From: Alphaproteobacteria bacterium
Lineage (GTDB): Bacteria; Pseudomonadota; Alphaproteobacteria; Acetobacterales; Acetobacteraceae
NCBI GenBank assembly: GCA_026400845.1
Contig: JAPLOH010000326.1
Span: 1 to 47,362, forward strand
Direction of reading: 5' to 3'
Length of the DNA: 47,362 bases
Shown here: positions 28,698 to 36,810 of the stretch, piece after piece
Numbering within the stretch: position 1 is the first letter of the stretch
Layout: every line of letters begins with the position of its first letter
Position numbers and translations under genes: made by a program
Notes under the pieces: generated by a model
What the model saw: only the letters and a program-made list of their open reading frames with translations
The model's database searches: none
What the model was told of the DNA's origin: nothing

Positions 28698-29914
28698 CTC
28701 GCCCGGCGCAGATCGGCGACCAGCCGCTGCAGGTTGGTCGCCGGATTGGCCAAGGCCGCCGCATCCACCGGCCGGGCCAGCGGGATCAGCGCCTGCGCGG
28801 CGCGCACCTCGCGCGGCGCGTTGATCCCGGTGGCCGCCACCACCCGACCTTCCGCATCCAAATGGAACGCAGCGAAGGAGGCGCCCGCCGGATCGCCGCG
28901 ATGCACCGTCGTCACCGCCGCATCCACCAGCCCCGCGAGTTGCAGGTTCACGCCATGCTGGTCGGTCCAGAACCAGGGGAGATCGTCATACGGCTTGGCA
29001 TCCCCCGCCATCGCGCGGCCGGCGGCGATGCCGTGGTTCTGCGCGTGCCGCCAAGCCTCCAGCCGCAGCACGCGGCCATAGAACGGGTGGAAGAAGGCCG
29101 CCACGTCGCCGGCGGCGAACACCGCAGGGTCCGCGGTCGCGGCATATTCATCCACCAGCACGCCGTTCTCCACCGCCAGCCCGGCCTCGGCGGCGATCTC
29201 AGTGTTCCGCACGATCCCGATCCCGGCGATCACCACGTCGGCGGCATGCCGCGCCGTGGCCGTCATCACCGCATCATCAGTGATCTCCGCGATCGCGGCG
29301 CCGAACTCGAACGCCACGCCCGATCGCCGGTGCAACGCCTCGATCCAGGCGGCGAACTCCGGCGTCAGCGAGCGGCCCATGCAGCCAGGCCCGGCCTCGA
29401 CCACCGTCACCTCCGCGCCACGCGCCCGCGCCGAAGACGCGATTTCGAGGCCGATCACGCCGGCGCCAATGCACACCACCCGCGCACCCGGGCGCAGCTG
29501 CGCGCGAATCGCCGCGGCATCCTCCAGTGTGCGCACCGTCAACACCCGCTCGCCGCCCGGCAGGCCAAGGCGCCGGGCCCGCCCGCCAGTGGCGATCAGC
29601 AACCGGTCGTACGCCACCGCCTCCCCGCCGCTCAGCCGCACCCGGCCCGCCGCGCGGTCAATCCCTTCCGCCGGTGTGCCAAGCCGCAGCTCAATCCCGC
29701 GCTCCGCCACCTTGGCCGGATCATGGAACGCCACCGGCGCCGGCGGCGGCTCCTCGGTCAGCATCGCCTTCGAGAGCGGCGGCCGGTCATACGGCGCATG
29801 CGCCTCATCGCCGATCATCACCACCCGCCCGGCAAACCCGCCATCGCGCAGCGCCATCGCCGCGTAGGCCCCAGTCTGCCCGGCGCCCAGAATCAGGGCC
29901 GTCTCACTGCTCAT
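28694..29914 (-). CDS. FAD-dependent ferredoxin reductase (Rieske/[2Fe-2S] partner type)
   Basis: This 406-residue oxidoreductase has FAD motif LILGAGQTGAYAAMALRDGG near 8-27, PYDRPPLSK, a second dinucleotide motif CIGAGVIGLEIASSARARGA near 150, and the FAD contact VFAAGDVAAFFHPFYG. These are features of NADH:ferredoxin reductases of oxygenase systems (rhodocoxin/putidaredoxin reductase type). It diverges from a Rieske ferredoxin gene 88 bases away, its likely electron acceptor; no terminal oxygenase lies beside them. ATG 29914 begins the family similarity. Confidence 0.9.
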   Translation of the reverse strand: MSSETALILGAGQTGAYAAMALRDGGFAGRVVMIGDEAHAPYDRPPLSKAMLTEEPPPAPVAFHDPAKVAERGIELRLGTPAEGIDRAAGRVRLSGGEAVAYDRLLIATGGRARRLGLPGGERVLTVRTLEDAAAIRAQLRPGARVVCIGAGVIGLEIASSARARGAEVTVVEAGPGCMGRSLTPEFAAWIEALHRRSGVAFEFGAAIAEITDDAVMTATARHAADVVIAGIGIVRNTEIAAEAGLAVENGVLVDEYAATADPAVFAAGDVAAFFHPFYGRVLRLEAWRHAQNHGIAAGRAMAGDAKPYDDLPWFWTDQHGVNLQLAGLVDAAVTTVHRGDPAGASFAAFHLDAEGRVVAATGINAPREVRAAQALIPLARPVDAAALANPATNLQRLVADLRRAS

Positions 29915-30002
29915 TGCATCAGCTCCCCGCGACAGGCGTGCGCGCTTGCGCCATGATGCACGCCATCCGAATCGGACAACAAGTAGCGGCAAAGGTGCGT
30001 GG

Positions 30003-30329
30003 ATGAGTGAAGCGGCAAACTGGATCAGCATCGCCAACGTAAGCGACGTGGCCGAAGGCACCGCCGTACCGGTGGAAACCATGGGGCTGCAACTCGCGGT
30101 CTATCACCTCGAAGGCGGGGAAATCTGCGTCACCGATAATATCTGCACCCACGCCTTCGCCCTGCTCACCGACGGCTGGTTCGAGAACGGCATGATCGAA
30201 TGCCCCCTCCACGCCGGCTCGTTCGACTGCCGAACCGGCAAAGGCCAAGGCGCCCCCATCGAAGAAGACCTCAAAACCTACCAGGTCCGCATCACCGCCG
30301 GCACCATCGAAATCAACCTGCCCGGCTGA
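30003..30329 (+). CDS. Rieske-type [2Fe-2S] ferredoxin
   Basis: This 108-residue protein has Cys48-x-His50 (CTH) and Cys67-x-x-His70 (CPLH), the cluster ligands of Rieske proteins. The size matches the soluble ferredoxin component of non-heme iron dioxygenases (BphF/NdoA type). It probably passes electrons from the divergent reductase to an oxygenase encoded elsewhere. ATG 30003 is chosen as the family start. Confidence 0.9.
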   Translation: MSEAANWISIANVSDVAEGTAVPVETMGLQLAVYHLEGGEICVTDNICTHAFALLTDGWFENGMIECPLHAGSFDCRTGKGQGAPIEEDLKTYQVRITAGTIEINLPG

Positions 30330-30364
30330 TCCGCCAACCCGGCGATCGGGGCGCGCTGAAAGCA

Positions 30365-30497
30365 AGGCGAGGGGCGTTGCCCCCTCGACCCCCACCAGGG
30401 GATGATCCCCTGGACCTCATCATTCAACACCCTCTCTAACGGATGCGGGTCTGGGGGCTCAGCCCCCAGCGGGGTCCAGGGGCAGAGCCCCTGGCCT
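30365..30497. repeat. Inverted pair of REP-like GC-rich palindromic repeats
   Basis: Two related units of about 50 bases, 30365-30416 and 30448-30497, lie in opposite orientation. Each has two internal palindromes: GGGGC/GCCCC with a 3-base loop, and CCAGGGG/CCCCTGG or CTGGGGG/CCCCCAG with a short loop, separated by GACCCC. The design resembles the paired REP/BIME elements of enterics, and similar GC-rich palindromes are common between genes in Acetobacteraceae. They occupy most of the 207-base gap before the FTR1 gene and may act in termination or mRNA stability. Confidence 0.75.
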
Positions 30498-30536
30498 TCC
30501 TTCACGGCGCCCCGAACGACTGGGATTGTGGATTGG

Positions 30537-31361
30537 TCAGGCCGGTCGGGTGCGGGTGGTGGGGCGGTCGACGGCGTGCATGCAGGCGTAGATGGTCAGC
30601 AGGGTTGCCGTGAAAACCAGGAGTTGGATGCCGGCGGGGCGGGCGTCGTAGCCGACGAGGGCGTGCAGGGTGCGGCCAAGAATACCGGAGGGGTCGATGA
30701 TGGCCGAGCTATCCCAGACTTCGGCGCCGAGGGGTGGCAGGAGGTCGGCGGCGACGAGGAAAGCGGCGGCTTGGGAGGCCATTCCGGCGGCCATCAGCAG
30801 GATCAGGATGCCGGTGAAGCGAAAGAGGTGGCGCGGCGGGATGTTCAGCAGGCCGCGGTAGAGCAGGATGCCGACTGCGAGGCCGGCGATCACGCCGAGG
30901 CTGCCACCCGCCACCATCGCCTGCACGCCACCGCTGCCGCCGGCGGCGATGCCGTAGAGGAAGAGAACGGTTTCCGAGCCTTCGCGCAAAACCGCGACGC
31001 CGACGACGACGCCGAGGATGTAGATCGGCCGCCCGCCGCTGCGCACGGCGTTGGCGACGTCGGCCATTTGGCGCGCCATTTCACGGCCATGGCGCTTCAT
31101 CCAGATGCTGTGCCAGGCCAGCATCAGCACGGCGGCGAACAGCACGCCGGCGTTGAACACCTCCTGCCCGACGCCATCCATCGCGGCCGCGATCTGCCCG
31201 GCGAAGATGGCGAGGATGCAGGCGCCGAGCACGCCGCCGGCGACGCCGCCGCCGATCGACATGCCGCGCCCGGCGGCGCCGCGGCTGGCCGCCATCATCA
31301 CGCTGACGATCAGCGCGGCCTCGAGCATTTCACGGAAGACGATGATGGCGGTGGAGAGCAC
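30537..31361 (-). CDS. FTR1/EfeU-family iron permease
   Basis: This 274-residue membrane protein of about seven helices carries both FTR1 iron-binding motifs: REMLE at 10-14 and REGSE at 126-130. FTR1 proteins import ferric iron, usually after oxidation of Fe2+. The start is GTG 31361, 18 bases after the upstream cupredoxin gene; the N-terminus (LSTAIIVFREMLEAALIV) matches the family from its first residues. No EfeB peroxidase or full EfeO is adjacent, so the companion is the small cupredoxin. Confidence 0.9.
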   Translation of the reverse strand: MLSTAIIVFREMLEAALIVSVMMAASRGAAGRGMSIGGGVAGGVLGACILAIFAGQIAAAMDGVGQEVFNAGVLFAAVLMLAWHSIWMKRHGREMARQMADVANAVRSGGRPIYILGVVVGVAVLREGSETVLFLYGIAAGGSGGVQAMVAGGSLGVIAGLAVGILLYRGLLNIPPRHLFRFTGILILLMAAGMASQAAAFLVAADLLPPLGAEVWDSSAIIDPSGILGRTLHALVGYDARPAGIQLLVFTATLLTIYACMHAVDRPTTRTRPA

Positions 31362-31379
31362 GGGGATGGATCCGGTTGT

Positions 31380-31715
31380 CTATTTCGCGACCAACACGCC
31401 TTTGGCGGTGGCCTCGTGATATTCGCCGACGAAGCGGTAGGTGCCGGGCTTCAGCGGTCCGAGCAGTATCACCGCCTCGGTGCCGCCGGCGATCACCTTT
31501 TCGCGCTTGAGTTCCTTACTTTCGAACTCCTCGGCCGTCGGGTCCATGTTCTTCACCACCAGGCGGAACTTGGCGTTGGCCGGCACCTCGAGGCGCGCGG
31601 GCTCGAAGAGATGGTTGCGGATGACCAGGGTGAAGGTCGGGTCCTCAGCATGGGCCGGCGCGGGCAGGGCGGCGAGGAACATGGCGGGCAGGGCGGCGAG
31701 GAACAGGCGGCGCAT
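31380..31715 (-). CDS. Periplasmic cupredoxin-domain protein of the iron-uptake operon
   Basis: This 111-residue exported protein has a signal peptide of about 23 residues (MRRLFLAALPAMFLAALPAP, cleavage after AHA). Its mature part resembles the N-terminal cupredoxin domain of EfeO: NHLFEPARLEVPANAKFRLV, then the acidic DPTAEEFESKELKREK, then PGTYRFVGEYH. In EfeO-type systems this domain binds metal and feeds the permease. It is first in an operon with FTR1 and has a Fur-like palindrome just upstream. Confidence 0.85.
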   Translation of the reverse strand: MRRLFLAALPAMFLAALPAPAHAEDPTFTLVIRNHLFEPARLEVPANAKFRLVVKNMDPTAEEFESKELKREKVIAGGTEAVILLGPLKPGTYRFVGEYHEATAKGVLVAK

Positions 31716-31728
31716 TGGATGATCCCTT

Positions 31729-31763
31729 GGCTCGCAACTGCGAATGATTTGCAGTTGCGAGCC
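31729..31763 (-). promoter_or_regulatory. Inverted repeat with Fur-like box upstream of the iron operon
   Basis: Arms 31729-31741 (GGCTCGCAACTGC) and 31751-31763 are perfect 13-base inverted repeats around a 9-base spacer. The centre, 31739-31753, reads TGCGAATGATTTGCA. This fits the 7-1-7 Fur pattern TGxxAATxATTxxCA and resembles alphaproteobacterial Fur/Mur boxes. It lies 14-48 bases upstream of the cupredoxin ATG, where a bound repressor would block transcription of the iron permease operon. Confidence 0.6.
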
Positions 31764-31816
31764 GGACCATACAAAGCCGCGCCGAACGGCGCAAGCAAAA
31801 CCGCTCTGCATGAAAC

Positions 31817-32862
31817 TCAAACCAGCCCGTAAACCGCGTCGGCGTTGGCGCGGAAGAAGGCCCGGCGTTGGGCCTCGTCGAGCTTCAGCGGCAGGCAGGT
31901 CGCCGGGTCGTCGAAATCCCAATGCGGATAATCGGTGGCGAACAACAGCCGGTCCCAGCCCATCCAGCCGATGGTATCGAGCAGATGCTCGCGCGGCTCG
32001 GGTTCCTCCATGGGCTGGCTGGTCCACCAGACGTGCTCGCGGATGTACTCGGACGGCGCGCGGGTGAGCAGCGGGGTTTCCGCCTTCAGCCGCTTCCAGG
32101 TCTTGTCGAGCAGCGCGCGAACACGCCCTCGGTCACCAGGCTGGTCACCACCGCCTCGCTGGTTTGGGCGTGGCCGACCATTTCCTCGATGTAGTAACTC
32201 GGCCAGCCCGCCGGAGTGATCGGGTTGCCGCCATAGCCGAACGCGTGGATGGCGACCGCGAGCCCCGCCTCGCTCGCCGCTTCGAAGATCGGCCAGTAGC
32301 GCCGCGCGCCGATCGGCTCGGCCGTGCGGGTCAGCAGCAGCACCTGCACGAAGTTCTTATTCCCGGCGTAGCGCCGAATTTCGGCAGCCGCTTCCGGCCC
32401 GTCCTCGTAGTTCACCACCACCGAGCCCTTGAGGCGGCTGTCCTTGCCGGTCCATTCCGCGATCTGCCACTCATTGGTGGCGTGGCAAATGGCGTTGGAA
32501 AGGTCCGGGTTCTGCACGCCCTGGCCGGAGCCGAGCGGGTTCAAAATACCCAGTTCCACATTGTTGGCGTCGAGGTGCTGCACCTGCATGAACGACAGGC
32601 TGCTGCCTTGCCGGCCACCTTCGGGCGGATAGGCATCGCGGCGCGATGCATTGGGCTGCGCCTTGGGGTAGGCCGGCCCGGATATCCAGCCATGCCGCGC
32701 CGGACGGCCGAACTGGGCGATATGGTCGATCCATTTCCGCTCCAGCCAGGGGTGGAGATCCTTCTCCGAGCGGGTGGCGGGGTGGATGTCGCAATCGGCG
32801 ACCGCAAGTCGGCTGGCGGCAGCGGATTGCAGCGCGGAGGTTTCGCGAAGCTGGACGTTCAT
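31817..32862 (-). pseudogene. ACMSD-type amidohydrolase, disrupted by internal deletion
   Basis: The N-terminal 260 residues (from ATG 32862) are a normal Amidohydro_2 family protein with the metal motif DCDIHP. After SLVTEGVFAR near 32111 the frame is lost. The C-terminal part (LLDKTWKRLKAE, APSEYIREHVW, then FATDYPHWDFDD to a stop at 31817) continues in another frame. Against the intact paralogue at 39950-41062 about 22 residues (the VVLVEGGFAWLPAL region) are missing at the junction, 32110-32121. Deletion of roughly 67 bases explains both the loss and the shift. An assembly error is the alternative. Confidence 0.85.
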
Positions 32863-32959
32863 TCTGGGCACTCCCGGCGCGGGATACAATTGTGGGAAGG
32901 CTACGCTTCACCGCCCGTCCGTGCAATGCTCGCGACAGTTCAGTGGCAAGGAGGCTGCA

Positions 32960-33457
32960 ATGATCACACCTGCTTTTGTGCACACCATGGCCCGCTACAA
33001 CGCCGAGGCCAACCGCCGCTGGTATGCCGCCGCCGCCACCCTCACGGACGCCCAGCGCAAGGAGGATCGCGGCGCTTTCTTCGGCAGCCTGCATGGCACA
33101 ATCTGCCACATCCTGTGGGCCGACCGCATGTGGATGTCCCGCTTCGCCGGATGGGACAAGCCGGCGATCACCCAGAAACAGAGCCCCACTCTCTACGACG
33201 ATTTCGCCGCGCTCCACGCCGCCCGCGTGGACACCGACGCGCGCATCCTCGCCTGGGCGGAAGGCATGACGCAGGACTGGCTCGATCAGGACCTCACCTG
33301 GTTCAGCGGCGGCGCCCAGCGCGAGCTGACCCAGCCGCGCCCCATCCTGGTGATGCACATGTTCAACCACCAAACCCATCACCGCGGCCAAGCCCATGCC
33401 CTGATCACCGCGCTCGGCGCCAAGACCGGCGATACCGACCTGCCATTCATCCTGTGA
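32960..33457 (+). CDS. DinB-family putative metalloenzyme
   Basis: This 165-residue four-helix protein carries the three expected histidines: in SLHGTICHILWADRMW (first helix pair), and in MFNHQTHHRGQAHALI at about 132-147. DinB proteins bind a metal through these and include thiol-dependent transferases; the reaction here is unknown. ATG 32960 has an AAGGAGG site 5 bases upstream. It diverges from the broken amidohydrolase and is followed 11 bases later by an amidase, probably in one transcript. Confidence 0.85.
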   Translation: MITPAFVHTMARYNAEANRRWYAAAATLTDAQRKEDRGAFFGSLHGTICHILWADRMWMSRFAGWDKPAITQKQSPTLYDDFAALHAARVDTDARILAWAEGMTQDWLDQDLTWFSGGAQRELTQPRPILVMHMFNHQTHHRGQAHALITALGAKTGDTDLPFIL

Positions 33458-33468
33458 GAGACCAGACG

Positions 33469-34998
33469 ATGCCCCATATCGACGTGACGGAAATGACGGT
33501 CGAGCAGGCGCAAGCCGGCATGGCGGAGGGCCGCTTCACCTGCGAGGCCCTCACGGCAGCCTTCCTCGCCCGCATCGACGCGTTCAACCCGCGCTACAAC
33601 GCCGTCATCTTCCGCAACCCCGACGCGCTGGCCGATGCAAGCGCGATCGACCGCCGCCGCGCCGCCGGTGAGGCGCTCGGCCCGCTCGCCGGCATTCCCG
33701 TGGTGATCAAGGACCCGATGGACATGGTCGGCTTCCCCACCACCGGCGGCTGGTCGCTGCTCTACAGTGGCACCGGCGGGGTGGACCTGATGCCCGAAAC
33801 CGACAGCCCGGTGGTGGCGCGGATGCGCGCGGCTGGCACCATCATGCTCGGCAAAACCAACGTCCCGGTGCTCAGCGCCAGCGGCACCCACGCCAATGAC
33901 AGCTGGGCCGGCCCGACCCTGAATGCCGCGGCACCCGACCTCGCGCCCGGCGCCAGCTCCGCCGGCACCGCCACCGCGGTTGCCGCCTCGATGGCCATTC
34001 TCGGCCTCGCCGAGGAGACCGGCGGCTCGATCCAGAACCCCGCCTCCGCCCAGGGCCTGGTCGGCATCAAGCCCACCCACGCGCTGGTGCCCAACACCGG
34101 CGTACTCCCGCTGTCCAGCCAGCGCGACGTGGTAGGCCCGATCGCCCGCTGCGTCCGTGATGCCGCCTTGTGCCTGGATGTGCTGGCCGGCTTCACCACG
34201 GCGGACCCGAAAACGGTGGCCAGCGTGGGGCGCATTCCCGCCGGCGGCTACGCGGCAGGGCTGGTGACGGGGGCGCTGCGCGGCGCAAGGCTCGGCCTGT
34301 TCGGACCGGGCTGGCGCGATGCCGCTTTGTCGGACGAGACATCATCCCTCTACACGCGCGCGCAAACCGAGATCGCCGGCCTCGGCGCCGCCTTGCTGTC
34401 CGACCCCTTCGCCGGCACCGGCTTCGCCGCCGTGGCTCATACCCGCCCGGAAGGCAGCCGGTTCGACTGGCGCGGCCTGGAGTCGGTTCCCTTCGACCTG
34501 CAAAACTACCTCCAGCGCCTCGGCCCCAACGCCGCGCTGAAGAATTTCGCCGAATTCGCCGCCGCCACCGCGGCACAAAACGCCTTCGGCCCCGCGGGCG
34601 CGCTGCGCTATCTGGCCACCTCGGCAGCGTTCCAGGCCAGCCTCGCCCGCCCCGACCTCCCACCCGACCTCTCCGACTTCGCTGCCGCGCGCGAAGCCTA
34701 CCTGGCGATTTTCGACGGGGTGATGGACGCGCAAGGGCTCGACGCCCTGGTCTTCCCGCAGATGCTCGACTCCTCCCCACCGCTGCACGGCGAACGCACC
34801 ATCGAGGCCACCACGGTCTCCGAAATCAACGTCGCCGGCCTGCCCGGCGTGGTGGTGCCCGCCGGCTACCACGCCAACGGCGCCCCCTTCTGCTTGATCT
34901 TCATCGGCGGCAAATGGAGCGAAGCGCGGCTATTGGCGCTCGCCTACGACTACGAGCAGGCGACGTTGCATCGCCGGGCGCCGGAGTTGCGTGCGTGA
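33469..34998 (+). CDS. Amidase (amidase signature family)
   Basis: This 509-residue enzyme has the Ser-cisSer-Lys triad of the amidase signature family: Lys81 in VVIKDPMD, the cis-Ser in PGASSAGT (about 163-164) and nucleophile Ser187 in ETGGSIQNPAS. It hydrolyses a C-N amide bond of unknown substrate. The usual SIR after the nucleophile is SIQ here. ATG 33469 follows dinB closely. The frame is open far upstream, but those residues are antisense to other genes and not protein-like. Confidence 0.92.
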   Translation: MPHIDVTEMTVEQAQAGMAEGRFTCEALTAAFLARIDAFNPRYNAVIFRNPDALADASAIDRRRAAGEALGPLAGIPVVIKDPMDMVGFPTTGGWSLLYSGTGGVDLMPETDSPVVARMRAAGTIMLGKTNVPVLSASGTHANDSWAGPTLNAAAPDLAPGASSAGTATAVAASMAILGLAEETGGSIQNPASAQGLVGIKPTHALVPNTGVLPLSSQRDVVGPIARCVRDAALCLDVLAGFTTADPKTVASVGRIPAGGYAAGLVTGALRGARLGLFGPGWRDAALSDETSSLYTRAQTEIAGLGAALLSDPFAGTGFAAVAHTRPEGSRFDWRGLESVPFDLQNYLQRLGPNAALKNFAEFAAATAAQNAFGPAGALRYLATSAAFQASLARPDLPPDLSDFAAAREAYLAIFDGVMDAQGLDALVFPQMLDSSPPLHGERTIEATTVSEINVAGLPGVVVPAGYHANGAPFCLIFIGGKWSEARLLALAYDYEQATLHRRAPELRA

Positions 34999-35035
34999 GG
35001 GGCGGGGAGGCGTGCCGCGCTTGTATTCGAATCCG

Positions 35036-35752
35036 ATGGCAGTACATCTTTCCAGCATGAACCTGAACTTGATCCCTGCGGAGCTCCAAGAATTTTACGA
35101 CTTCGACGAGTGGCGGAATGCCATGGCCGTTCTGACGGCTGCCTACCCGGCGGAGTGGGCGGACATAATCGACATCCTTTCAAAGTTCCGACTCCTGCGG
35201 ACAGATCTGGGGGAGGCTGGGGAGAAAGGCGGCGGCAAGAGCAAGATTGCCATACGCATGGACCGGATGTTCCGGGCCAAAGGGTGGGCACCCCGGGAAT
35301 TCGCGACCAGTATCATGGTTGACGACGTGAAAATGGAGAGTCCCACCCACGAGGTGGATTGCTTCAAATCGAAGGTTGCCCTGGAGCTCGAGTGGAACAA
35401 CAAGACGGAGTTCTATGATCGGGATTTGAACAACTTCCGCCTATTGTTCGATCTTCGCGTCTCGGATGTCGGGATCATCATCACCCGATGTGACGAACTT
35501 CAAGATGTGTTCAATCGACTCGGCAGGGGGACAAGTTATGGGTCGACGACGACGGTTCTCAGCAAGCTCCAGCGCAAGCTGAAGGGCGGTGCGGGCGGCG
35601 GTTGTCCGATCCTCGCTATAGGGATGCGGAAATCCCTGTATGTTGATGATGTGACAGACCCCAGCCTCGGCGCTGGATTCGAGGCCATCGAGCGGGTCAC
35701 GAAGCCCAAGCGGAAAATACCGCTCAGTAAAATCACCGCTGTAGACTTGTAG
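35036..35752 (+). CDS. BglII/BstYI-family type II restriction endonuclease
   Basis: This protein of about 238 residues has the segment EVDCFKSKVALELEWNN. Asp108, Glu117 and Glu119 reproduce the spacing of the BglII active site (Asp84, Glu93, Gln95), with Glu in place of Gln. The following FYDRDLNNFRLLFDLRVSDV and IIITRCDELQDVF are shared with proteins annotated as BglII/BstYI family. The family cuts at or near AGATCT/RGATCY, but specificity here is unknown. Start is uncertain: ATG 35036 chosen; ATG 35057 and GTG 34991 are in frame. Codon use is visibly less GC-rich than neighbours. A methyltransferase follows after 16 bases. Confidence 0.85.
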   Translation: MAVHLSSMNLNLIPAELQEFYDFDEWRNAMAVLTAAYPAEWADIIDILSKFRLLRTDLGEAGEKGGGKSKIAIRMDRMFRAKGWAPREFATSIMVDDVKMESPTHEVDCFKSKVALELEWNNKTEFYDRDLNNFRLLFDLRVSDVGIIITRCDELQDVFNRLGRGTSYGSTTTVLSKLQRKLKGGAGGGCPILAIGMRKSLYVDDVTDPSLGAGFEAIERVTKPKRKIPLSKITAVDL

Positions 35753-35768
35753 AGCAGGAGTAGCCCGA

Positions 35769-36410
35769 TTGAGCGAAGTAGGAACTGATCTGCTCCAATG
35801 GGCTGGCCGTCGGACGTTTCGGACCATCCTGGCCGATCCGCCGTGGCAGTTCATCAACCGCACGGGGAAAATGGCGCCAGAGCACCGACGACTTAATCGC
35901 TACTCGACGATGAAACTGGACGATATCAAGGCGCTGCCAGTCAAACAAATTGCCGATGAAGCGAGCCATCTCTATCTATGGGTCCCGAATGCCTTGCTGC
36001 CGGAGGGGTTGGCGGTCATGGCGGAGTGGGGCTTCGCCTACAAGTCCAACATCATCTGGCACAAGATCCGAAAGGATGGCGGGCCGGATGGGCGAGGCGT
36101 CGGCTTCTATTTCCGCAATGTGACCGAGATCATCCTCTTCGGAATTTGCGGTAAGAACAACCGGACGCTACCGCCGGGTCGGAGCACTGTGAACTTCCTC
36201 AAATCCCAAAAACGGGAGCACAGCCGCAAACCCGACGAGCAATACGAATTGATTGAAAAGTGCAGCCCTGGCCCTCGGGCCGAACTCTTCGCCCGTGGGG
36301 TGCGGGAGGGTTGGTCGACCTGGGGCAATCAGGCTGACGAAGGGTATGCGCCGAGCTGGCCGACGTACGCCAACCATTCGGCATCAGACCGCGAAGTAGA
36401 GACTGCCTAG
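35769..36410 (+). CDS. MT-A70-family DNA adenine methyltransferase, partner of the endonuclease
   Basis: This 213-residue protein has the catalytic DPPW at 23-26 (TILADPPWQF), followed by HLYLWVPNALLPEGLAVM and SNIIWHKIRK, the layout of MT-A70 N6-adenine methyltransferases. IILFGICGK near 120 may be the SAM-binding part. It most likely protects the host from the upstream endonuclease. The start is TTG 35769, supported by an AGGAG site at 35756-35760, eight bases upstream. Base composition again is lower in GC than flanking genes, consistent with acquisition. Confidence 0.88.
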   Translation: MSEVGTDLLQWAGRRTFRTILADPPWQFINRTGKMAPEHRRLNRYSTMKLDDIKALPVKQIADEASHLYLWVPNALLPEGLAVMAEWGFAYKSNIIWHKIRKDGGPDGRGVGFYFRNVTEIILFGICGKNNRTLPPGRSTVNFLKSQKREHSRKPDEQYELIEKCSPGPRAELFARGVREGWSTWGNQADEGYAPSWPTYANHSASDREVETA

Positions 36411-36492
36411 GCCTTTTCAGCGGCGAGGTTGGATCCATGTAGGTTGGATCACCCGAGTAAGAGCGCTACCGCTAGTGGATACAATCTAACGT

Positions 36493-36810
36493 TTAGTGCC
36501 CTCTTTTGACAGCTGCGATGATGGCCTCTGGTTCTTTGACCCATTTGAACGGTCGCGGGTATCGTTGGTTTCGGCGAGGAAGCGTTTGATTGCGGCCTGG
36601 AGGTCGACGATAGAGTGGAAGATGCCGCGTTTGAGCCTTCGCCGGGTGAGTTTGGCGAAGAACCCCTCGACGGCATTGAGCCAGGACGGGGAGGTCGGGG
36701 CGAAATGGAACGTCCTGCGCGGATGGCGGGCCAGCCATTCGCGGACCTCGGGATGCTTGTGAGTGGCATCGTTGTCGGCGATGGCATGGATGAACTTTCC
36801 GGGCGGCGGT
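36493..36810 (-). mobile_element. IS630-family transposase remnant (C-terminal part, frameshifted)
   Basis: About 100 residues of an IS630-type DDE transposase are visible: IADNDATHKHPEVREWLARH with the second Asp, then SWLNAVEGFFAKLTRRRLKR with the catalytic Glu. Near 36555 the frame shifts by one base: FLAETND continues as PRPFKWVKEPEAIIAAVKRG in the next frame, ending at 36493. The first two thirds of the transposase and its right end are gone, replaced at about 36800-36815 by RTX-like coding sequence. The left inverted repeat was not identified. Confidence 0.85.

Noticed and set aside
32164-33468. In-frame upstream extension of the amidase to nearly 950 residues
   Set aside because: The extension is antisense to the amidohydrolase pseudogene and overlaps dinB; amidase similarity begins exactly at ATG 33469.
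36426-36450. Two-copy AGGTTGGATC repeat considered as a CRISPR or attachment site
   Set aside because: Only two short copies with a 5-base gap, no integrase nearby; too little for either call.
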